A DNA stretch of 64,000 nucleotides from Gigantopelta aegis (Eukaryota > Mollusca > Gastropoda > Neomphalida > Peltospiridae). The position numbers and the translations under genes were made by a program. The notes under the pieces are model-generated. The model did no database searches, had not been told where the DNA came from, and saw only the letters and a program-made list of their open reading frames with translations. Where the stretch lies: NCBI RefSeq assembly GCF_016097555.1, contig NC_054703.1, positions 16,235,390 to 16,299,389 on the forward strand, written 5' to 3'. Of this stretch, positions 57,072 to 64,000 are shown piece by piece; the first letter of the stretch is position 1, and every line of letters starts with the position of its first letter.

Positions 57072-60000
57072 AATGTTTGTTTTGTTTGACGACACCACTA
57101 GAGCACACTGATTACAATTAAAGGGAAGTAAGTTGCTGCTGTCACATACATGTAGGAAAGGCTTACTGAGAAATGAAAAATGAGAAATAGCCCAATGGCA
57201 CATTCATGGTGCATTGGCTAGAATGAGAAATAGCCCAATGGGACATTCATGGTGCATTGGCTAGAATGAGAAATAGCCCAATGGCACATTCATGGTGCAC
57301 TGGCTAGAATGAGAAATAGCCCAATGGCACATTCATGGTGCACTGGCTAGAATGAGAAATAGCCCAATGGGACATTCATGGTGCACTGGCTAGAATGAGA
57401 AATAGCCCAATGGCACATTCATGGTGCACTGGCTAGAATGAGAAATAGCCCAATGGGACATTCATGGTGCATTGGCTAGAATGAGAAATAGCCCAATGGG
57501 ACATTCATGGTGCACTGGTTAGAATGAGAAATAGCCCAATGGGACATTCATGGTGCACTGGCTAGAATGAGAAATAGCCCAATGGGACATTCATGGTGCA
57601 CTGGCTAGAATGAGAAATAGCCCAATGGGACATTCATGGTGCACTGGCTAGAATGAGAAATAACCCAATGGGACATTCATGGTGCACTGGCTAGAATGAG
57701 AAATGGCTAATGGCACATTCATGGTGCACTGGCTAGAATGAGAAATAACCCAATGGGACATTCATGGTGCACTGGCTAGAATGAGAAATGGCTAATGGCA
57801 CATTCATGGTGCACTGGCTAGAATGAGAAATAGCCCAATGGGACATTCATGGTGCACTGGCTAGAATGAGAAATGGCTAATGGCACATTCATGGTGCACT
57901 GGCTAGAATGAGAAATAGCCCAATGGGACATTCATGGTGCACTGGCTAGAATGAGAAATAGCCCAATGGCACATTCATGGTGCACTGGCTAGAATGAGAA
58001 ATAGCCCAATGGGACATTCATGGTGCACTGGCTAGAATGAGAAATAGCCCAATGGCACATTCATGGTGCACTGGCTAGAATGAGAAATAGCCCAATGGGA
58101 CATTCATGGTGCACTGGCTAGAATGAGAAATAACCCAATGGCACATTCATGGTGCACTGGCTAGAATGAGAAATGGCTAATGGCACATTCATGGTGCACT
58201 GGCTAGAATGAGAAATAACCCAATGGCACATTCATGGTGCACTGGCTAGAATGAGAAATGGCTAATGGCACATTCATGGTGCACTGGCTAGAATGAGAAA
58301 TAACCCAATGGCACATTCATGGTGCACTGGCTAGAATGAGAAATAGCCCAATGGCACATTCATGGTGCACTGGCTAGAATGAGAAATAGCCCAATGGCAC
58401 ATTCATGGTGCACTGGCTAGAATGAGAAATAGCCCAATGGGACATTCATGGTGCACTGGCTAGAATGAGAAATAGCCCAATGGCACATTCATGGTGCACT
58501 GGCTAGAATGAGAAATAGCCCAATGGGACATTCATGGTGCACTGGCTAGAATGAGAAATAGCCCAATGGGACATTCATGGTGCACTGGCTAGAATGAGAA
58601 ATAGCCCAATGGGACATTCATGGTGCACTGGCTAGAATGAGAAATAACCCAATGGGACATTCATGGTGCACTGGCTAGAATGAGAAATGGCTAATGGAAC
58701 ATTCATGGTGCACTGGCTAGAATGAGAAATAACCCAATGGGACATTCATGGTGCACTGGCTAGAATGAGAAATGGTTAATGGCACATTCATGGTGCACTG
58801 GCTAGAATGAGAAATAACCCAATGGGACATTCATGGTGCACTGGCTAGAATGAGAAATAGCCCAACGGGACATTCATGGTGCACTGGCTAGAATGAGAAA
58901 TAGCCCAACGGGACATTCATGGTGCACTGGCTAGAATGAGAAATAGCCCAATGGGACATTCATGGTGCACTGGCTAGAATGAGAAATAGCCCAATGGGAC
59001 ATTCATGGTGCACTGGCTAGAATGAGAAATAACCCAATGGGACATTCATGGTGCACTGGCTAGAATGAGAAATAGCCCAATGGAACATTCATGGTGCACT
59101 GGCTAGAATGAGAAATAGCCCAACGGGACATTCATGGTGCACTGGCTAGAATGAGAAATAGCCCAATGGGACATTCATGGTTCACTGGCTAGAATGAGAA
59201 ATAGCCCAATGGGACATTCATGGTGCACTGACTAGAATGAGAAATGGCTAATGGCACATTCATGGTGCACTGGCTAGAATGAGAAATAGCCCAACGGGAC
59301 ATTCATGGTGCACTGGCTAGAATGAGAAATAGCCCAATGGGACATTCATGGTGCACTGGCTAGAATGAGAAATAACCCAATGGGACATTCATGGTGCACT
59401 GGCTAGAATGAGAAATAGCCCAACGGGACATTCATGGTGCACTGGCTAGAATGAGAAATAGCCCAATGGGACATTCATGGTGCACTGGCTAGAATGAGAA
59501 ATAGCCCAATGGGACATTCATGGTGCACTGGCTAGAATGAGAAATGGCTCCATGGGACATTCATGGTGCACTGGCTAGAATGAGAAATGGCTAATGGCAC
59601 ATTCATGGTGCACTGGTTAGAATGAGAAATAGCCCAATGGGACATTCATGGTGCACTGGCTAGAATGAGAAATAGCCCAATGGGACATTCATGGTGCACT
59701 GGCTAGAATGAGAAATGGCTAATGGCACATTCATGGTGCACTGGTTAGAATGAGAAATAGCCCAATGGGACATTCATGGTGCACTGGCTAGAATGAGAAA
59801 TAGCCCAGTGGGACATTCATGGTGCACTGGCTAGAATGAGAAATTGCTAATGGAACATTCATGGTGCACTGGTTAGAATGAGAAATAGCCCAATGGGACA
59901 TTCATGGTGCACTGGCTAGAATGAGAAATAGCCCAATGGGACATTCATGGTGCACTGGCTAGAATGAGAAATGGCTAATGGCACATTCATGGTGCACTGG

Positions 60001-60998
60001 TTAGAATGAGAAATAGCCCAATGGGACATTCATGGTGCACTGGCTAGAATGAGAAATAGCCCAGTGGGACATTCATGGTGCACTGGCTAGAATGAGAAAT
60101 TGCTAATGGAACATTCATGGTGCACTGGCTAGAATGAGAAATAGCCCAATGAGATTCATGGTGCACTGGTTAGAATGAGAAATAGCTCAATGGGACATTC
60201 ATGGTGCACTGGCCAGAATGAGAAATAGCCCAATGGGACATTCATGGTGCACTGGCTAGAATGAGAAATAGCCCAATGGGACATTCATGGTGCACTGGCT
60301 AGAATGAGAAATAGCCCAATGGGACATTCATGGTGCACTGGCTGGAATGAGAAATAGCCCAATGGGACATTCATGGTGCACTGGCTAGAATGAGAAATAG
60401 CCCAATGGGACATTCATGGTGCACTGGCTAGAATGAGAAATAGCCCAATGGGACATTCATGGTCCACTGGCTAGAATGAGAAATGGCTAATGGGACATTC
60501 ATGGTGCACTGGCTAGAATGAGAAATAGCCCAATGGGACATTCATGGTGCACTGGCTAGAATGAGAAATAGCCCAATGGGACATTCATGGTCCACTGGCT
60601 AGAATGAGAAATGGCTAATGGGACATTCATGGTGCACTGGCTAGAATGAGAAATAGCCCAATGGGACATTCATGGTCCACTGGCTAGAATGAGAAATGAC
60701 TAATGGGACATTCATGGTGTACTGGCTAGAATGAGAAATAGCCCAATGGGACAACAGATGGTGCACTGGCTAGAATGAGAAATAGCCCAATGGGACATTC
60801 ATGGTGCACTGGCTAGAATGAGAAATAGCCCAATGGGACATTCATGGTGCACTGGCTAGAATGAGAAATAGCCCAATGGGACATTCATGGTGCACTGGCT
60901 AGAATGAGAAATAGCCCAATGGGACAACAGATGGTGATTGATCCGAGGCTGACCGCGCATCAAGCGAGCACTTTACTACTGGGTTACATCTGACCCTA
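57072..60998 (-). mobile_element. SINE, head A, tail T2, blown up by an internal satellite
   Basis: The T2 tail TGTTTTGTTTGACGACACCA is at 57075. The tRNA-like head (CATCAAGCGAGCACTTTACT) is at 60958-60990. Between them nearly 3.8 kb is a tandem array of one SINE segment. Confidence 0.85.
57185..60930. repeat. 43-bp SINE-derived satellite, about 87 copies
   Basis: The unit GAATGAGAAATAGCCCAATG plus GGACATTCATGGTGCACTGG plus CTA is the SINE stretch around GTGCACTGGCTGGAATGAGAAATAGCCCAATGG, with ACATTCAT in place of the intervening part. Main variants are CCCAATGGGAC, CCCAATGGCAC, ACCCAATGGGAC and the 42-bp GGCTAATGGCAC form. Variants occur in recurring pairs and triplets, which points to block-wise expansion. 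Confidence 0.97.
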
Positions 60999-61036
60999 CA
61001 CCTGAAACATGATACATTATCCTTGTCTGTGGGAAG

Positions 61037-61510
61037 ATGCATATAGAGTATCACAATATTTTAAAAGAAAATCTTACAGCTCCAGCCAAAAGAGATGGAT
61101 CCAGTAATAAGATGCGAACATACAAATTATATAAAAACTATATTCAACTAGAGCCATATTTATTGTACTGTCTACATCCAGAACACCGTAAAGCTTTTAC
61201 TAAATTACGTCTCAGTGACCACAAATTGAAAATAGAGACTGGGCGCCATACAAAACCCTTCACTCCAGTGGAAGAACGTTTATGTGACCACTGCAATGTA
61301 ATTGAAGATGAATACCATCATATCATAATATGTAAGAAATATAATAGTCAACGTGTCAAATTGTATGCATATCTAACTTTCTATAATTACCTATTTACAA
61401 GTATGAGTATGCAAGAAACATTTATATTTATTATGCAAAACCAAAATCCAGCCTGTGCTGGTGTAGTATGCAAATTTGTTCATGATTATACATGTAATGC
61501 CCATAATTAG
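61037..61510 (+). pseudogene. LINE ORF2 C-terminal fragment
   Basis: 157 codons, of which the first few come from the flanking SINE. The fragment shows RLSDHKLKIETGRH, then a C-x2-C...H...C knuckle (LCDHCNVIEDEYHHIIICKK), the usual end of reverse transcriptases of mobile elements, and a natural stop at 61508-61510. The reverse transcriptase core is missing, so it is not active. It is unrelated to the LINE at 4057-4793. Confidence 0.78.
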
Positions 61511-61636
61511 TCCTTATTTAGTTATTAGAATAGTATGATGTTTGTATGTCTTGTTTGTGCACATGTTTTACATCCACTTCCATATGTGGAATGTATATAT
61601 GCAATAAAGTTTTTATCTTTTATCTTATCTTATAGA
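61047..61636 (+). mobile_element. 5'-truncated LINE, CR1/L2-like C-terminus
   Basis: About 590 bp, starting inside ORF2 and ending AATAAAGTTTTTATCTTTTA then TCTTATCTT repeats. The insertion splits a SINE, with TATAGA-like sequence on both sides. The clade is an inference from the C-terminal protein segment; no RNase H is seen. Confidence 0.75.
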
Positions 61637-61877
61637 AGATCTCTTGCAGATAATAGCTTTCCTCTGAAGATGTCAGAATGAGCAAATATTTGACACCCAG
61701 TGATTAATTAATCAACGTGCTCTAATTGTATCATTACCCCCCCCCCCAAAAAAAATAGACATTAACTTTGATTTATACACTAACCACCAAAATAATGTGT
61801 TTAAGCATTGGAGCAGCCCGACTAACCGTAATTACAGCCCCTTGATCAGCCACATGCGCCCACCCCCATCATGCAGG

Positions 61878-62119
61878 GTTTCTGCCAGAGGGTAAAATGG
61901 GTATGGCGCCATACCCAATTTTTTTGGCAGATTTGTTTTTTTTTAAGTTAATCTTTTGACAAAATTAATTACTCTTATCGTTAATGTATTATTTTCTTAA
62001 CCCTAACCCTAAACGTAACCCATTTTCTTTCTTGGGGAGGCCCCCCATATCCTCTGTTGACTGTGGTTGCATTCACTTCCATATAGTGCCATACCCAAAA
62101 ATTTCCTTCTGGCCGAAAC
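61878..62119. mobile_element. MITE, uninterrupted copy, about 240 bp
   Basis: Left GTTTCTGCCAGAGGGTAAAA, right TTCCTTCTGGCCGAAAC, with an internal TTAACCCTAACCCTAAA. It is the empty-site reference for the copy at 13598-14430 that carries a hAT insert. Confidence 0.72.
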
Positions 62120-62239
62120 ACTGCCATGTGATAAATTCTGAAGTAATTATGCCACGTTCTCCGTGGGATGGTGTGGAAAATGTCTTTAACATTCTTCTCA
62201 GGGTCTCCAGTGTCATCAGGATGGATGTGTCTGATAAAT

Positions 62240-64000
62240 CAATTACTTCAGGAAGCCAGACAGCCAGTCTTCATTACACTGGTCTGATCAAATCTTATCA
62301 GGTGCTTTCCACCAACTCCAGTCTCACAGCCGACAATGTTAACATGTGGCCAGTCTTCATTACACACTTGCCTGATCAAATCTTACCGGGTGACTTCCAC
62401 CAACTCCAGTCTCACAGACAACAATGTTAACATGTGGCCAGTCTTCATTACACACTTGTCTGATCAAATATTACAGGATGCCTTCCATCAACTCCAGTCC
62501 CGCAGATGACAATGTTAACATGTGGCCAGTCTTCATTACACACTGGTCTGATCAAATCTTACCAGGTGACTTCCACCAACTCCAGTCCCACAGACAACAT
62601 GTTAACATGTGGCCAGTCTTCATTACACACTGGTCTGATCAAATCTTACCGGGTGACTTCCATCAAATCCACTCCCACAGATGTAAAGGTTAACATGGCC
62701 AGTCTTCATTACACACTTGTCTGATCAAATCTTACAGGGGCCTTCCACCAAATCTACTCCCACAGATGTCAATGTTAACGTGGCCAGTCTTCATTACACA
62801 CTTGTCTGTTCAAATCTTACAAGGTGACTTCCTCCACCAACTGCAGTCCCACAGACGACAATGTTAACATGTGGCCAGTCTTCATTACACACTTGTCTGA
62901 TAAAATCTTACCAGGTGACTTCTACCAACTCCAGTCCCACAGACGACAATGTTAACATGTGGCCAGTCTTCATTACACACTTGTCTGATCAAATATTACA
63001 GGGTGCCTTCCATCAAATCCACTCCCACAGATGTCAATGTTAACATGGCCAGTCTTCATTACACACTTGTCTGATCAAATCTTACAGGGGCCTTCCACCA
63101 AATCTACTCCCACAGATGTCAATGTTAACGTGGCCAGTCTTCATTACACACTTGTCTGGTCAAATCTTACAAGGTGACTTCCTCCACCAACTGCAGTCCC
63201 ACAGATGACAATGTTAACATGTGGCCAGTCTTCATTACACACTTGTCTGATAAAATCTTACCAGGTGACTTCTACCAAATCCAGTCCCACAGACGACAAT
63301 GTTAACATGTGGCCAGTCTTCATTACACACTTGTCTGATCAAATATTACAGGGTGCCTTCCACCAACTCCACTCCCACAGATGTCAATGTTAACATGGCC
63401 AGTCTTCATTACACACTTGTCTGATCAAATCTTACAGGGGCCTTCCACCAAATCTACTCCCACAGATGTCAGTGTTAACGTGGCCAGTCTTCATTACACA
63501 CTTGTCTGGTCAAATCTTACAAGGTGACTTCCTCCACCAACTGCAGTCCCACAGACGACAATGTTAACATGTGGCCAGTCTTCATTACACACTTGTCTGA
63601 TAAAATCTTACCAGGTGACTTCTACCAACTCCAGTCCCACAGACGACAATGTTAACATGTGGCCAGTCTTCATTACACACTTGTCTGATCAAATATTACA
63701 GGGTGCCTTCCACCAACTCCACTCCCACAGATGTCAATGTTAACATGGCCAGTCTTCATTACACACTTGTCTGATCAAATCTTACAGGGGCCTTCCACCA
63801 AATCTACTCCCACAGATGTCAATGTTAACGTGGCCAGTCTTCATTACACACTTGTCTGGTCAAATCTTACAAGGTGACTTCCTCCACCAACTGCAGTCCC
63901 ACAGACGACAATGTTAACATGTGGCCAGTCTTCATTACACACTTGTCTGATAAAATCTTACCAGGTGACTTCTACCAACTCCAGTCCCACAGACGACAAT
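62240..64000. repeat. Minisatellite of about 87 bp with a 350-bp higher-order repeat
   Basis: Monomers contain TGGCCAGTCTTCATTACACA and CTTGTCTGATCAAATCTTAC. From 62841 the landmark CTGCAGTCCCACAGA recurs at 62841, 63191, 63541 and 63891, exactly 350 bp apart, so four monomers form one higher-order unit. The array continues past the window end. Confidence 0.95.

Larger units (their letters stand above)
61000..61740 (+). mobile_element. T2-type SINE split by a LINE
   Basis: 61018-61046 (TATCCTTGTCTGTGGGAAGA) and 61637-61735 (AGAAGATCTCTTGCAGATAA, then TTTGACACCCAGTGATTAAT) are SINE parts on both sides of the LINE at 61047-61636. A C-run follows at 61737. Confidence 0.75.

Noticed and set aside
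57185-60930. CRISPR-like regular array
   Set aside because: There are no unique spacers. The units are directly adjacent copies of a SINE segment, and the context is animal nuclear DNA. The same holds for the other arrays.
62424-63743. Repeated frames with LTCGQSSLHTCLIKSYQV
   Set aside because: Translation of the 87-bp array. The 350-bp period is not a multiple of three, so no long frame can persist.

Overview
The window looks like nuclear DNA of a lophotrochozoan animal, most likely a mollusc (probably a gastropod). One intron-rich host gene sits in a very dense field of tRNA-headed SINEs, LINE 3' ends, small DNA transposons and long minisatellites. No bacterial or organellar features, and no LTR retroviruses or other capsid- or envelope-bearing elements, were seen. 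The organism is inferred from repeat style and gene structure, not from a database match.

The host gene is on the minus strand, 27502 down to 14824. Six coding exons, each with GT-AG junctions and matching phases, join to an 894-nt reading frame (297 aa plus stop). It is a short-chain dehydrogenase closest in my reading to hydroxysteroid 11-beta-dehydrogenase 1-like protein (HSD11B1L). It has an N-terminal membrane anchor, the cofactor motif TGASAGIG, the NHI motif, and a catalytic set N143/S170/Y183/K187 whose numbering coincides with human HSD11B1. All introns are packed with repeats.

The most unusual observation is that tandem arrays in this gene grow from its own exon edges. The 3' end of exon 3 with its splice donor, the 3' end of exon 5 with its donor, and the last codons plus stop of exon 6 each appear as the first unit of a neighbouring minisatellite. 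The exon 4 acceptor is duplicated in a 19-bp repeat. This leaves several decoy donor sites in introns 3 and 5.

Layout: 0.1-3.1 kb, a foldback-like structure with inverted subterminal arrays around two minisatellites; 3.2-9.1 kb, a hairpin MITE, two LINE 3' ends, SINEs and a 46-bp array; 9.2-14.4 kb, minisatellites, a hAT MITE, a TTAA MITE and a hAT deletion derivative nested in another MITE; 14.4-27.5 kb, the HSD11B1L gene; 27.6-39.4 kb, SINEs, a MULE-like element and a decayed Tc1 element; 39.5-41 kb, a Tc1 transposon with an intact 352-codon transposase; 41-54 kb, SINEs, microsatellites and a 45-bp array; 54.0-55.5 kb, a second, frameshifted copy of the same Tc1 family; 57-61 kb, a 3.7-kb satellite made of a 43-bp piece of a SINE; 61.0-61.6 kb, a LINE 3' end; 62.2-64 kb, a higher-order 350-bp array that runs off the window.

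SINE naming used here. Head A carries TAGCCCAGTGG and GGATCGATCC. Head B carries GTGGTTAGGCCATCGG and GGGTTCGGATCCC. Head C carries GTGGTTAAGCCATCGG and GGGTTCGCAGCCC. Head D carries TAGCTCAGT and GGATTGAAC. Tail T1 ends GAGTGCGTCGTTAAATAAAA. Tail T2 carries GACATCCAATAGCCGATGAT and ends GGTGTCGTTAAACAAAAC. Heads and tails are mixed freely, and T2 resembles the 3' end of a LINE found in the window. Plus strand means the tRNA-like head is on the left.
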